64,000 nucleotides of DNA from VRUE01 sp963715455 (GCA_963715455.1 OY970245.1:1984001-2048000), one strand, 5' to 3'. Counted from the first letter of the stretch, positions 23,752 to 32,908 are shown. Notes: a model not told the origin generated them from the sequence alone. Numbers and translations are program-made.

Positions 23752-23856
23752 GTGGCCGCGTGAGAACCAAGCAGCTCGGCGGGACGCAGGGAGCGTGGCG
23801 TGCTCTGCACGCGAGCGACCGAGGACCCCGAGATGCGCCGGTTCTCACGCAGCCAC
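23752..23856. repeat. Dispersed structured element, family B copy 1
   Basis: Outer arms 23752-23768 and 23840-23856 are 17-bp inverted repeats with one mismatch and include the last codons and TGA of dnaE. Inside are a left block (23765-23793) and a right block (23816-23843) nearly identical to the second copy at 32773-32908. They flank a variable hairpin (GCGTGC/GCACGC). Confidence 0.85.
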
Positions 23857-26800
23857 GGCCGAAACCGTGCCCAGTACGTGATCGAGCTCGCTCTGCAGGC
23901 GGCCGGAGGGGCGCACCCGGAAACGCTCCCCGAGCAGCAAGCGGGTGGGCTCCGTGGCGCCGTTGCGAATCGCCAGCTGCACCTCGGCCTCACCCTTGTG
24001 GTGTTCGAGCACCGCCTTCAGCTCTTCGACCAGGATGTCGGTGAACAGCGCTGCGTCGATTTGCACCTCAAACGGCCCCTTCGGGGCACTGGCGATCGCC
24101 GGCGCCGCGGCGATCTCCTCGGCATTGGGTTCGAAGCGCTCGGCCTCCTGCACGACGAGCTTCGTCTCGCCGCGGTCCTTGTGATCGAGGCGGCCGCGAA
24201 CGAGGACGATCGCGTCGGGAGCGATCACCTGGGCGCTCTCCGCCTGATCGGCCTTGAAGACCAGCATCTCGACCTGGCCCTCGACGTCGTCAAGCGTGGC
24301 GAACATCATCTGACTGCCGCTCTTGGTGCGGATCTTCTTGCACTCGGTGACGATCCCGCCGACCGTCACCCAGGAGCCGTCCTGCTTGGTCGCCAGGTCG
24401 GCGAGGCTGCAATCGACGCGGGCGCGCAGCGCGCCACGCACCTCAGTCAGCGGGTGCTCGGAGAGGTAGGTGCCGAGCGTCTCCTTCTCCATCGCCAGCA
24501 ACTCGGCGCGCTCGAACTCCTCAGCCGAGATCGGCGGGCGGTGGTGGGCCTGCGCAGCGGGACTCTGGCCGCCGGCGTCGTCGCCGAAGTCGAAGATCGA
24601 GCCCTGGCCGAGCTGGGCATCCTCCTGGGCCTTCTGCCCCGCCGACTGCGCCGCGGGCAGCGCCTCGAGCATGCCCCTGCGCGTCGCCTCGGTGGAATCG
24701 AGCGCACCGCACTTGATCAGGCATTCGATCGCCCGTTTGTTGACCGCCCGCGAGTCGACCCGTTCGCAGAAGTCCCAGATCGAGGCGATCGGGCTGTCCT
24801 CGCGGGCGCGGAGGATCGCCTCGACCGCCGCGTGGCCGACGTTCTTGACCGCGTCGAGGCCGAAGCGGATCGCTTTCTCGGAGACGACGAAATCGTGGTC
24901 GGAGGAGTTGACGTCGGGGGGCAGCACCTCGATCCCCATCTCCTCGCAGCGGTTGACGAAGAAGGGCACCTTGTCCTTGGTGTTCATCACCGAGGAGATC
25001 ACCGCCGCCATGTACTCGGCCGGGTAGTTGGCCTTGAGGTAGGCCGTGCGGTAGGCGATCAGCGCGTAGCAGGCGGCGTGGGACTTGTTGAAGGAGTAAT
25101 CGGCAGCGGCCTCCATCAGCGACCACATGTCCTTGGCGACCTTGTCGGCGGTTCCCGAGGCCGTCATCCCCTCCATGAACTTGGCCTTCATCGTCGCCAT
25201 CAGCTCGCGCTTCTTCTTGCCGATCGCCTTGCGCAGGTCGTCCGCCTCGGCCGGGCTGAAACCGGCCATCTGCTTGGCGATCTCCATCAGCTGCTCCTGG
25301 TAGAGCACACAGCCGTAGGTCGGCTCGGTGATCGGCCGCAGGCGCTCGTCCGGGTAGGTGACCGAGGAGGGGTTGCGCTTGCCCTTGGCGTAGGCGGGGA
25401 TGTAGCTCATCGCGCCGGGGCGGTAGAGCGAGACGAGCGCGACGATGTCGTCGAACTCGGTCGGCAGCACCTTCTTCATCGCCTCGCGCATGCCCTCCGA
25501 CTCGAGCTGGAAGACGCCGGTGCCGTCGCCGCGCGAGAGCATCTCGAAGGTCTTGGCGTCGTCCATCGGGATCTCCCCCATGTCGAGCTCGATCCCGCGC
25601 GAGCGCCGGATGATCTCGACCGCGTCCTCGATCACGTCGAGGTTGCGCAGGCCGAGGAAGTCCATCTTCAGCAGGCCGATCTCCTCGATCGGGCCCATCG
25701 AGTACTGGGTGACGATCTTGTACTGGCGCTCGGGCTTGCCGCCTCCCCCGTTGCCGTTGGCCGGAGCGCTGCGATCCTCGGCGAGCTGCAGGGGGACGAT
25801 CTCCTGCAGGGGCCGGTCGGCGATGACGACCGCGGCGGCGTGGATCGAGTTGTTGCGGATGATCCCCTCGAGGCCCTGGGCGACATCGAGGATCTTCTTG
25901 GCGTCCGGCTCCGCGTCGTAGGTCTTGCGCAGCTCCTGGCCCTCCTTGAGGCATTCCTCGAAGGAAGGATTGCGACCGAGGATCGGCTCCGGGATCTGCT
26001 TGGCGAGGCGGTCGCCGGTGCCGTAGTCGAAGCCGAGCACGCGGGCCGCGTCGCGAGTAGCGGCGCGCGGCGCCATCTTGCCGAAGGTGATGATCTGGGC
26101 GACCGACTCGCGGCCGTACTTCTCGGCGACGTAGCGGATCACGCGCTCGCGACCGCGCACCGAAAAGTCGATGTCGATGTCCGGCATCGACTTGCGGCCG
26201 GGGTTGAGGAAACGCTCGAAGAGCAGGTCGTTGGCGAGCGGGTCGATGTCGGTGATCGTCAGCGCGTAGGCGACGATCGAGCCGGCTGCCGAGCCACGGC
26301 CGGGGCCGACGGCGACGCCGTTGTCCTTGGCGTAGCGGACGAAGTCCCAGACGATCAGGAAGTAGGAGGAGAAGCCCATCTCCTCGATCACTCCGAGCTC
26401 GAAATCGAGCCGCTCCTGCGCCTCGGCGGGCACCGGGTCGCCGTAGCGGGCGCGCAGCCCCTCGGCGGCGATGCGGCGCAGCATCGTCTCGGGCTCCTCG
26501 CCGTCGGGCGCCGGGTAGCGCGGCAGCAGCAGCTTGCCGAGCTCGATCTCGACCGCGCAGCGCTCGGCGATCTCCAGCGTGGTCGGCACAGCCTCGGGCC
26601 ACTCGGCGAAGGAGGCAGCCATTTCCCCGGAGTCCTTGAGGTAGAACTCGTTGGTGTCGAAGCTCAGCTTCGGCGCCTCCAGAGTCGACTTGGTCTGCAC
26701 GCAGAGCAGCGCTGAGTGGTTGTCGAAGTCCTCGCGGCGCAGGTAGTGGACGTCGGCGGTGCCGACCAGCGGCCGGCCCAGCTCACGGGCGAAGCGCACG

Positions 26801-27375
26801 ATGCCCTCGTTGGCCTTGTCCTGCTCGGGGATGCCGTTCTTCTGCACCTCGAAGTAGACCTGCTCGGGGCCGAAGGCCTGGATCAGGTCGTCGAGGTGGG
26901 CGCGGGCGTCGTCGGGTCGCTCCTCGATCAGGCGACGGCAGAAGCGCGACTGCAGGCAGCCGGTGAGCACGATGACGCCCTCGGAGTGGCTGGCGAGCAG
27001 CTCCATGTCGACGTTGGCCTTGCCGCGTGAGAAGCCTTCGAGAAAGCCGGCCGAGGTGAGCTTGACCAGGTTGGCGAAGCCGGCGTCGTTCTCGGCCAGC
27101 AGGGTGAGGTGGTTGCGCTCGTACTTGGGCTTCTCCTTGATCGCCTGCACGTCGTCGACGAAGTAGGCCTCGAAGCCAGCGATCGGCCTGATCCCGTGCT
27201 TCTGGCAGGCCTTGTAGAGATCGACGGCGCCGTTCATCACGCCGTGGTCAGTGAGCCCCAGGGCGGGCTGACCCATCTCCGCCGCGCGGGCGGCCATCGC
27301 GTCGATCTTGCAGGCGCCGTCGAGCAGCGAGTACTCGCTGTGGGCGTGGAGATGGACGGCGGAGGGGCTACTCAC
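23845..27375 (-). CDS. dnaE: DNA polymerase III alpha subunit
   Basis: A 1176-aa replicative polymerase of usual DnaE length. The PHP domain (about 1-210) starts HLHAHSEYSLLDGACKI and keeps its His/Asp metal ligands (LTDHG, TADVH), suggesting an active proofreading site. Palm residues are in GPGRGSAAGS (358-366) and PDIDIDF (398-404). VFQLESEGM and GCVLYQEQLM lie in the fingers, SFNKSHAACYALIAY in the thumb/tandem HhH zone. An OB-fold (SWVTVGGIVTECKKIRT) is near 1000. Start GTG 27375. Its last codons form part of the repeat at 23752-23856. Confidence 0.97.
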   Translation of the reverse strand: MSSPSAVHLHAHSEYSLLDGACKIDAMAARAAEMGQPALGLTDHGVMNGAVDLYKACQKHGIRPIAGFEAYFVDDVQAIKEKPKYERNHLTLLAENDAGFANLVKLTSAGFLEGFSRGKANVDMELLASHSEGVIVLTGCLQSRFCRRLIEERPDDARAHLDDLIQAFGPEQVYFEVQKNGIPEQDKANEGIVRFARELGRPLVGTADVHYLRREDFDNHSALLCVQTKSTLEAPKLSFDTNEFYLKDSGEMAASFAEWPEAVPTTLEIAERCAVEIELGKLLLPRYPAPDGEEPETMLRRIAAEGLRARYGDPVPAEAQERLDFELGVIEEMGFSSYFLIVWDFVRYAKDNGVAVGPGRGSAAGSIVAYALTITDIDPLANDLLFERFLNPGRKSMPDIDIDFSVRGRERVIRYVAEKYGRESVAQIITFGKMAPRAATRDAARVLGFDYGTGDRLAKQIPEPILGRNPSFEECLKEGQELRKTYDAEPDAKKILDVAQGLEGIIRNNSIHAAAVVIADRPLQEIVPLQLAEDRSAPANGNGGGGKPERQYKIVTQYSMGPIEEIGLLKMDFLGLRNLDVIEDAVEIIRRSRGIELDMGEIPMDDAKTFEMLSRGDGTGVFQLESEGMREAMKKVLPTEFDDIVALVSLYRPGAMSYIPAYAKGKRNPSSVTYPDERLRPITEPTYGCVLYQEQLMEIAKQMAGFSPAEADDLRKAIGKKKRELMATMKAKFMEGMTASGTADKVAKDMWSLMEAAADYSFNKSHAACYALIAYRTAYLKANYPAEYMAAVISSVMNTKDKVPFFVNRCEEMGIEVLPPDVNSSDHDFVVSEKAIRFGLDAVKNVGHAAVEAILRAREDSPIASIWDFCERVDSRAVNKRAIECLIKCGALDSTEATRRGMLEALPAAQSAGQKAQEDAQLGQGSIFDFGDDAGGQSPAAQAHHRPPISAEEFERAELLAMEKETLGTYLSEHPLTEVRGALRARVDCSLADLATKQDGSWVTVGGIVTECKKIRTKSGSQMMFATLDDVEGQVEMLVFKADQAESAQVIAPDAIVLVRGRLDHKDRGETKLVVQEAERFEPNAEEIAAAPAIASAPKGPFEVQIDAALFTDILVEELKAVLEHHKGEAEVQLAIRNGATEPTRLLLGERFRVRPSGRLQSELDHVLGTVSAVAA

Positions 27376-27468
27376 GGGTGCCGGCGATCATGCCAAGCGG
27401 GGCAGATGGAGCGGCCCGCTTTTGGGCGACTTCCGCGCACCTTCCGTGCGTATTTCGGTGACCGCGAC

Positions 27469-28461
27469 TCAGGCGCAGACCCAGGCGCTGCCGCCGGAGT
27501 CGGCCCAGATTTCGGCGGCGATCCTGTCCTGTTCGGCCTTGGAGGCTTCGTGGGGGGCGCCCTTGCCGCCGTAGAGCTCCCAGGTCGAGGGCAGGATCTG
27601 GTAAGCGCCGCCGGCCCCGCTCGAGGGGTTGAGGGCGCCGTAGTTGCCCCCCGACTCGCACATGACGATGTAGGAGGGGATCGAGAAGGGGCCGCCGAGC
27701 CAGCGTTCGACCGTGCCTTCGGCTTCGGCCGCACTCGCTGCTTCGGCGGCCTCGATGTCCTCGACCCACTCGCCGATCTTCGCTTTAAGCGTCGCCAGGG
27801 AGGCCGTACGCGCCGACTTGACCGCCTGCAGCTCCCCAGCCGCCGATTCCGCGCTGGCGCGTACCGCGGCGATTTCGTCGCGGGCCGCTAGAAGGCGGGC
27901 GTTGTAGGCATCGACCTTTGCCTTCAGCGCTGCGACGCGCTCCAGGGCGGCGGCGATCGAGCGTCGCACCTCGGCGACGCGGTCCGCCAGATCGGCATCG
28001 GACTGCTCGATCCGCTCCAGGTATTCGCTGCGAGTCGCCAGCTCGTCGAAGTCGCTGGAGGCAAGGATGACGCTGGCGGTGCTGGGCGCGCCGCTCTCAT
28101 AGATCGCCACCAGCCGCGCAGCAAGCGCGCTGCGGGCGCGGCGCAGGCGACGCTTCTCGATCGCCAAGCGATGCTGGGTCTCGGCCACCTCAGCGGCCAG
28201 CCGCGTGGCACGCTGCTCGCCACTCGCCAGCAGGGCGCTGAGCCGCTGCTCGCGGTCGCTCGCCGCATCCGCCTCCTGCTCGGCGGCAGCCAGTTCGCTC
28301 TGCGCAGCCTGCAGTCTCGAGCTCAGCGATTCGGCTTCCTCGCGCGCAGCGGCGACCTTTGCCTGCAGGCCCTCGACGTCCTCGGCCCCGCCGGCAACCG
28401 GCAGCAGCGCCAAGCCGAGCAGGGCGCAGGCGAAGGCAGCGAGAAACCCGCGGCACAGCAC
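27469..28461 (-). CDS. Secreted coiled-coil hydrolase with Rpf-like transglycosylase domain
   Basis: 330 aa. Signal peptide LAAFACALLGLALLPVAGGA, then about 200 residues of Ala/Glu-rich coiled coil of the kind in CwlO/EnvC-type peptidoglycan hydrolases, with RLVAIYESG as a short break. The last 75 residues form an Rpf-like lysozyme domain: CESGGNYGALNPSSGAGGAYQ, with the Glu as catalytic acid, and EIWADSGGSAWVCA at the end. It probably cleaves peptidoglycan during growth or reactivation. GTG 28461 starts 5 bp after the 50-aa gene, so the two are likely co-translated. Confidence 0.88.
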   Translation of the reverse strand: MLCRGFLAAFACALLGLALLPVAGGAEDVEGLQAKVAAAREEAESLSSRLQAAQSELAAAEQEADAASDREQRLSALLASGEQRATRLAAEVAETQHRLAIEKRRLRRARSALAARLVAIYESGAPSTASVILASSDFDELATRSEYLERIEQSDADLADRVAEVRRSIAAALERVAALKAKVDAYNARLLAARDEIAAVRASAESAAGELQAVKSARTASLATLKAKIGEWVEDIEAAEAASAAEAEGTVERWLGGPFSIPSYIVMCESGGNYGALNPSSGAGGAYQILPSTWELYGGKGAPHEASKAEQDRIAAEIWADSGGSAWVCA

Positions 28462-28466
28462 GGCAA

Positions 28467-28619
28467 TCAGCCCTCGGGCACGTTGCGGCTGGCGAGGTAC
28501 ACGGCGATCCCGACTACCACTGCGGCAATTCCCGCCCCCGCCCGTATCTGGCGCCTGTAACGACGCCGCACGTAGAAGAGGCTGGTGCGGATGACGAATT
28601 TCCCGATCGCCGCGTACAT
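28467..28619 (-). CDS. 50-aa single-pass membrane protein
   Basis: ATG 28619 opens a 50-codon frame (MYAAIGKFVIRTSLFYVRRR ... YLASRNVPEG). A basic YVRRRYRRQIR patch precedes one transmembrane helix GAGIAAVVVGIAVYLA. It lies 5 bp after argG and 5 bp before the Rpf-like gene, on the same strand. Its position suggests a small envelope protein coupled to the hydrolase. A GTG three bases upstream is an alternative start. Confidence 0.6.
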   Translation of the reverse strand: MYAAIGKFVIRTSLFYVRRRYRRQIRAGAGIAAVVVGIAVYLASRNVPEG

Positions 28620-28624
28620 CACCG

Positions 28625-29893
28625 CTACCCCCCTACCCCGCGCTGACGAATCCGATGCGCCATGCGGGACTGCAGCGACCAGAGCTCGATGAAGCCCGGT
28701 GAGGCGGTCTGCGAGAAGAGCCCACCAGACTTGGCGAAGGAGGCCAGGTCGGCGTCGTAGACGGCGTTGGGCGAGGAGCGAGTGACGACCCGCACGCTGC
28801 CCTTGAAGAGCTTGAGGCCGATCGTGCCCGTCACCTGGGCGTTGGCCGCCTCCATGTAGGCGTCGAGATCGGTGCGCAACGGCTCCCACCAGAGGCCGGC
28901 ATAGACGAGGTAGCCCCACTGGCGGTCGAGGTCCGGCTTGAACTGGTTCTGGTGGATCGTGCCGACGAGCCTCTCCAGCTCCTGGTGTGCAGGGAGCAGG
29001 ATCGCGGCGGCGGGCACCTCGTAGATGTCGCGCACCTTGAGGCCGACGATGCGGTCCTCGATGTGGTCGACGATGCCGGCGCCGTGGCGGCAGCCGATCT
29101 CGGCGGCCCGTTCGAGCAACTCGACCAGCTCGAGGCGCTCGCCGTCGAGGGCGACGGGGACGCCGCGCTCGAACTCGATCGTGACCGTCTCGGCCTCGTC
29201 GGGCGCCTCCTCCGGACGGGTGACGAGCTGGAAGACGTCGTCCTCGGGAGCGTGATCGAGGTCCTCGATCCAGCGTCCCTCCGAGGAGCGGCCCCAGAGG
29301 TTGTCGTCGATCGAGTAGGGCGCCACCTCGGTGCCGCCCTTGACCGGGATGCCGTGCTCGCGGGCGTAGGCGATCTCCTCCTCGCGGCCCATCTGCCAGG
29401 AGCGCACCGGGGCGATCGTGCGCAGCTCGGGGGCGAGAGTCGCCACCGTCGCCTCGATCCGCACCTGGTCGTTGCCCTTGCCGGTGCAGCCGTGGGCGAT
29501 CGTGTCGCAGCCGGTCTGACGGGCGTACTCGACCGCGAGCTTGGCGATCAGCGGCCGGCCGAGCGCGGTGAAGAGCGGGTAGCCGCCGCCGTAGAGCGCG
29601 TTGGCCTTGATCGCCGGCAGGACGTACTCGCCGGCGAACTCCTCGCGAGCGTCGACAACGTGGCACTCGAGCGCCCCAAGGCGCTTCGCCTTGTCCTCGA
29701 TCACCGCATAGTCCTCGCCGGGCTGGCCGAGGTTGACTGTGAGACAGACGACCTCCGCCTCGTAGGAATCCTGGATCCACTTGAGCATGACGCTCGTGTC
29801 GAGGCCGCCCGAGTAGAGCAGCAGCACGCGCTTCACCTCGGCGGGATCCGCCTCGTAGGAGGCGGTGCGGACTTGGGCGGCTGCGTCCGTCAC
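28625..29893 (-). CDS. argG: Argininosuccinate synthase
   Basis: 422 aa. Joins citrulline and aspartate with ATP to argininosuccinate. The pyrophosphatase loop LLLYSGGLDTSVMLKW, the KGNDQVRIE segment and EVAPYSIDDNLWGRS are diagnostic. GTG 29893 overlaps the upstream gene's stop (TAGTG). It closes an arginine block argC-argJ-argB-argD-x-x-argG; argF and argH are not in this window. Confidence 0.96.
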   Translation of the reverse strand: MTDAAAQVRTASYEADPAEVKRVLLLYSGGLDTSVMLKWIQDSYEAEVVCLTVNLGQPGEDYAVIEDKAKRLGALECHVVDAREEFAGEYVLPAIKANALYGGGYPLFTALGRPLIAKLAVEYARQTGCDTIAHGCTGKGNDQVRIEATVATLAPELRTIAPVRSWQMGREEEIAYAREHGIPVKGGTEVAPYSIDDNLWGRSSEGRWIEDLDHAPEDDVFQLVTRPEEAPDEAETVTIEFERGVPVALDGERLELVELLERAAEIGCRHGAGIVDHIEDRIVGLKVRDIYEVPAAAILLPAHQELERLVGTIHQNQFKPDLDRQWGYLVYAGLWWEPLRTDLDAYMEAANAQVTGTIGLKLFKGSVRVVTRSSPNAVYDADLASFAKSGGLFSQTASPGFIELWSLQSRMAHRIRQRGVGG

Positions 29894-30252
29894 TACGGGG
29901 CGCCGATGCCGCCGCTGCCGTTTTCTTCTTCGGTCGGCGTCGTCGTCGTGGTTTCGGTGGTGGTTGTCGTCGGCGAGGTGGTTTCGGTCGTCGTCGGCGA
30001 CGTCGTCTCGGTGGTGTCGGTGGCCGTCTCGGTCGACTCAGTCGTGGTCTCGGTCGTCGAGGAGCTTTCGCTCGGCAGCGTCGGCACGGTCGAGCTCGAA
30101 TCGCTGCCGCCGTCGTCGCTGGCGATCACGGCGATCGCGATCACTAGGCCAACGATCACCGCGATCAGGCCGGCGACCAGCAGCCGCATGTTGCCGCGCG
30201 GGCGGTGGTCGTCATCGGGCTGGCGCATCATCCGGGTCGGGTCCTCGTGCAT
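29893..30252 (-). CDS. Single-pass membrane protein with Thr/Glu-rich exterior
   Basis: 119 aa. A short cytoplasmic part is followed by one helix (LLVAGLIAVIVGLVIAIAVIA) and then 70 residues of Thr/Glu/Ser low complexity (TETTTESTETATDTTETT ...), ending NGSGGIGAP. Typical of actinobacterial anchored linker-like proteins, no domain recognised. The repeat region may vary in length between strains. It sits 3 bp after the coiled-coil gene and overlaps argG by 1 bp. Confidence 0.65.
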   Translation of the reverse strand: MHEDPTRMMRQPDDDHRPRGNMRLLVAGLIAVIVGLVIAIAVIASDDGGSDSSSTVPTLPSESSSTTETTTESTETATDTTETTSPTTTETTSPTTTTTETTTTTPTEEENGSGGIGAP

Positions 30253-30255
30253 GGC

Positions 30256-30693
30256 TCACTCCTCCGGTCCGAGTATCGCGTCGAGTATCTCGCTGGTGTC
30301 CTCGATGTCGAAGTTGCTGTGCAGGCGCTGCTCAATCTCGGCGCGACTGGCGCCGGAGACGGCCAGCTGCGTGGCAAGCAGACGGGCACCGGCAGAGCCC
30401 GAACGCGGACCAGCGGGTTGCTCTGGGACTGGCTCGACGGGCCGCAGGTGTGGCGGCTCCGGCCGCTCGGCCAGGCTCGGCGGGTCAAGCTCATCGGCCA
30501 GCGCCCGCAGGCGCTCGGCGACGATGCGATCGGCGCGCGCGCTCGCTTCACCGAGCTGGCGACGCGCCTGCTCCTCAGCATCATCGATCACCTTGGTTGC
30601 AGCCTGCTCGGCCGCCTCGACAATCGCCGCCAGGCGCTCGGCCGTGCCACTGACCAGGGCACGGGGCTCGTTTGGGCGCTTCTCATGACTCAT
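30256..30693 (-). CDS. Coiled-coil hypothetical protein
   Basis: 145 aa. The N-terminal half is an Ala/Glu/Arg coiled coil (ERLAAIVEAAEQAATKVIDD ... ADRIVAERL), the middle is Pro-rich, and the C-terminus has a conserved-looking helix pair RLHSNFDIEDTSEILDAILG. No family named. It overlaps the argD stop as TAATG, so it is translationally coupled to argD. Confidence 0.65.
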   Translation of the reverse strand: MSHEKRPNEPRALVSGTAERLAAIVEAAEQAATKVIDDAEEQARRQLGEASARADRIVAERLRALADELDPPSLAERPEPPHLRPVEPVPEQPAGPRSGSAGARLLATQLAVSGASRAEIEQRLHSNFDIEDTSEILDAILGPEE

Positions 30694-31880
30694 TAAGCCG
30701 CGTAGCTTAGGAGCGCATCGCCGATCGCAGCGGCCGCGCGCTCGATCTGGTCGGAATCGACCGTCAGCGGCGGCAGCAGGCGCAGCGTGCCCTGCTCGGG
30801 CACATTGACGATCAAGCCGCGCCGGAGCAAGTCTGTCCCGATCGCCGCCGCCTCAATGCCCTCCTCAAGGCCGACACCCAGCATCAATCCCCGACCGCGC
30901 ACCTCACGCACACCGTCTAGGTCCAGCAGGCTCTCGCGTAGCCGCAGGCCAAGCTCGCGGACGCGACGCAGCAGCGCCGGGTCATCGACGATCCCGAGCA
31001 CAGCAAGGGCGGCAACGCAAGCCAACGGCCCGCCGGCGAAGGTCGAGGCGTGATCACCCGGCTCGAGCACCTCGCCGGCCGCCGGCGTCGTGATGCAAGC
31101 GCCGATCGGCATGCCACCCCCTAGCGCCTTGGCGCTGGTCAGCAGGTCGGGGCGCACCGGGGTCTGCTCGTAGGCCCAGAGCGAGCCGGTCCGCCCCACA
31201 CCGGTCTGGATCTCGTCGAGGATCAGCAGGGCGCCAACCTCGTCGCAAGCCTGGCGCGCGGCAAGCAGCGTCTCGTCACCGAGCGGGTAGATCCCCGCCT
31301 CTCCCTGGATCGGCTCGATCAGCACCGCCGCCGTGTTCTCGCCGACAGCCGCGCGCAGCGCATCAGAGCCGTCAAACGGCACCGAGCGAAAGCCAGGCAG
31401 CATCGGGCCTAGGGCAGCGTTCGCCGCGAGCCCCGGTGTGGCGGCCAGCGAGCCGTAGGTGCGGCCGTGGAAGTCGCGCTCGAAGCTGACGATCTCCGGC
31501 GCCTCGATCCCGCGCCGGTGGGCGTGCTTGCGGGCGATCTTGATCGCGCACTCGTTGGCCTCGGTGCCCGAGTTGGAGAAGAAGACGCGGCCGCCGAGGC
31601 TCGACACGGAGAGCCGCTCGGCGAGCCGCACCATCGGCTCGGTGTAGAAGAGGTTGGAGGTGTGCATCAGGCTGCCGGCCTGCTCGCGCACGGCCTCGAC
31701 CACCTCGGGGTTGCAGTGACCCACCGAGCAGACCGAGATGCCGGCGAGGAAGTCGAGGTACTCGTTGCCCTCCGCATCCCAGAGCGAGGTCCCCTCGCCG
31801 CGCACGAACTCGACCGGGGCGCGCTTGTAGGTGCGCATCAGGTAGCGCTCCTCGAGCGCCTGCAGGTCGGTCAAGTTCAT
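30693..31880 (-). CDS. argD: Acetylornithine aminotransferase
   Basis: A 395-aa PLP enzyme of aminotransferase class III converting N-acetylglutamate semialdehyde to N-acetylornithine. GISVCSVGHCNPEV, FFSNSGTEANECAIK, FERDFHGRTYGSL, LILDEIQTGVGRTG and SAKALGGGMPIG (PLP lysine) are in order. ATG 31880 overlaps argB's TGA (ATGA). The same fold covers ornithine aminotransferase; the arg context decides the call. Confidence 0.94.
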   Translation of the reverse strand: MNLTDLQALEERYLMRTYKRAPVEFVRGEGTSLWDAEGNEYLDFLAGISVCSVGHCNPEVVEAVREQAGSLMHTSNLFYTEPMVRLAERLSVSSLGGRVFFSNSGTEANECAIKIARKHAHRRGIEAPEIVSFERDFHGRTYGSLAATPGLAANAALGPMLPGFRSVPFDGSDALRAAVGENTAAVLIEPIQGEAGIYPLGDETLLAARQACDEVGALLILDEIQTGVGRTGSLWAYEQTPVRPDLLTSAKALGGGMPIGACITTPAAGEVLEPGDHASTFAGGPLACVAALAVLGIVDDPALLRRVRELGLRLRESLLDLDGVREVRGRGLMLGVGLEEGIEAAAIGTDLLRRGLIVNVPEQGTLRLLPPLTVDSDQIERAAAAIGDALLSYAA

Positions 31881-32746
31881 GGCGTCACCATCGTGCCGAT
31901 GCCGGCATCGGTGAAGAGCTCGACCAGCAACGAGTGCGGCTTGCGGCCATCGATGATGTGGGCCGACTGGGCGCCTCCCCGGATCGCGTCGACGCAAGCG
32001 CCGAGCTTGGGCCGCATGCCGCCCTCGATCCCAGCCAGTTGCTCCTCGACCTCCTCGACCGTGGCCCGCGAGATCAGCGAAGCCTCGTCATCGGCATCGG
32101 CGCGCCAGCCCTCGACGTCGGTGAGGAAGATCGCCTTGTGGGCGCCGAGCGCCGCGGCGACCTTGCCTGCCGCCTCGTCGGCATTGACGTTGTAGGCCTG
32201 GCCATCGCGGTCCGAAGCGGATGAGGCGATCACCGGGATGTAGTCGGCAGCGATGTGGTTGAGCACGTCGACGTCGACCCGCTCGATCGAGCCGACGAAG
32301 CCGACCTGCTCGGCGTTGGCCACCGGGGCCACCTCGAACATCGAGCCGTCTGAGCCGGAGAGCCCGACCGCCGGTTGGCCATGGCGGTTGAGCCGCTGCA
32401 CGATGTCGGCGTTGAGCTTGCCGACCAGCACCATCTGGGCAACCTCGACCGTCTCCGCGTCGGAGACGCGCAGGCCCTCGTGGAAGCGCACCTCCATGCC
32501 GAGCCGGTCCATGTGCTCGGTGATCTCCGGCCCGCCGCCGTGGATGACGATCGGGTTCATGCCGACGTACTTGAGCAGGACGACGTCGGTGGCGAAGGCC
32601 TCGCGCAGCTCTTCCTCGCGCATTGCGGCGCCGCCGTACTTGATCACCACGGTGCGGCCGTGGAACTCGCGGATGTAGGGCAACGCCTCCATCAGCGTCT
32701 CGACGCTGACTCCGGCCGCCCGCGATTGCGGCGCCTGCTCGGTCAT
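31877..32746 (-). CDS. argB: Acetylglutamate kinase
   Basis: 289 aa of the amino-acid kinase fold. TVVIKYGGAAM and VLLKYVGMNPIVIHGGGPEI form the phosphate and acetylglutamate sites, YNVNADEAAGKVAAALGA the ATP region, and IEGGMRPKLGACVDAI the conserved C-terminal loop. Such long N-termini with a helix (VSVETLMEALPYIREFHG) are typical of arginine-inhibitable hexameric NAGK. The intercistronic element at 32773-32908 lies directly upstream. Confidence 0.96.
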   Translation of the reverse strand: MTEQAPQSRAAGVSVETLMEALPYIREFHGRTVVIKYGGAAMREEELREAFATDVVLLKYVGMNPIVIHGGGPEITEHMDRLGMEVRFHEGLRVSDAETVEVAQMVLVGKLNADIVQRLNRHGQPAVGLSGSDGSMFEVAPVANAEQVGFVGSIERVDVDVLNHIAADYIPVIASSASDRDGQAYNVNADEAAGKVAAALGAHKAIFLTDVEGWRADADDEASLISRATVEEVEEQLAGIEGGMRPKLGACVDAIRGGAQSAHIIDGRKPHSLLVELFTDAGIGTMVTP

Positions 32747-32772
32747 CGCTGCCCTCCTCTACTCGACGGGGT

Positions 32773-32908
32773 CATGTCCCAGGGCGCGAAAACCAAGCAG
32801 GTCGGGGGATGCAGGGAGGGCGACGCGGGGAGCGCACTCTTGTGCGTGACCCGCGGCAACCGACCGAAGACCCCGAGATGCGCCGGTTTGCAGCGTCCTG
32901 GATTCATG
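32773..32908. repeat. Dispersed structured element, family B copy 2
   Basis: Left block 32791-32818 and right block 32861-32888 match the first copy (23765-23793 and 23816-23843) at 26 of 28 and 27 of 28 positions. The centre is a longer hairpin (CGCGGG/CCCGCG plus GCAC/GTGC). The flanks are imperfectly inverted (CATGtccCAGGGCGC and its counterpart) and include the argJ TGA. It lies between argJ and argB inside one operon. Confidence 0.85.

Noticed and set aside
23800..26715. 971-codon + strand open frame opposite dnaE, and similar long frames opposite gatA, pcrA, argG and pheST
   Set aside because: Each lies antisense to an unmistakable gene and has repetitive Arg/Ala/Gly/Leu composition with no family motifs; such shadows are expected in very GC-rich DNA.
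27376..27468. Possible c-di-AMP (ydaO) riboswitch near the Rpf-like gene
   Set aside because: The structured sequence lies downstream of that gene, not upstream, and no ydaO consensus blocks are visible.
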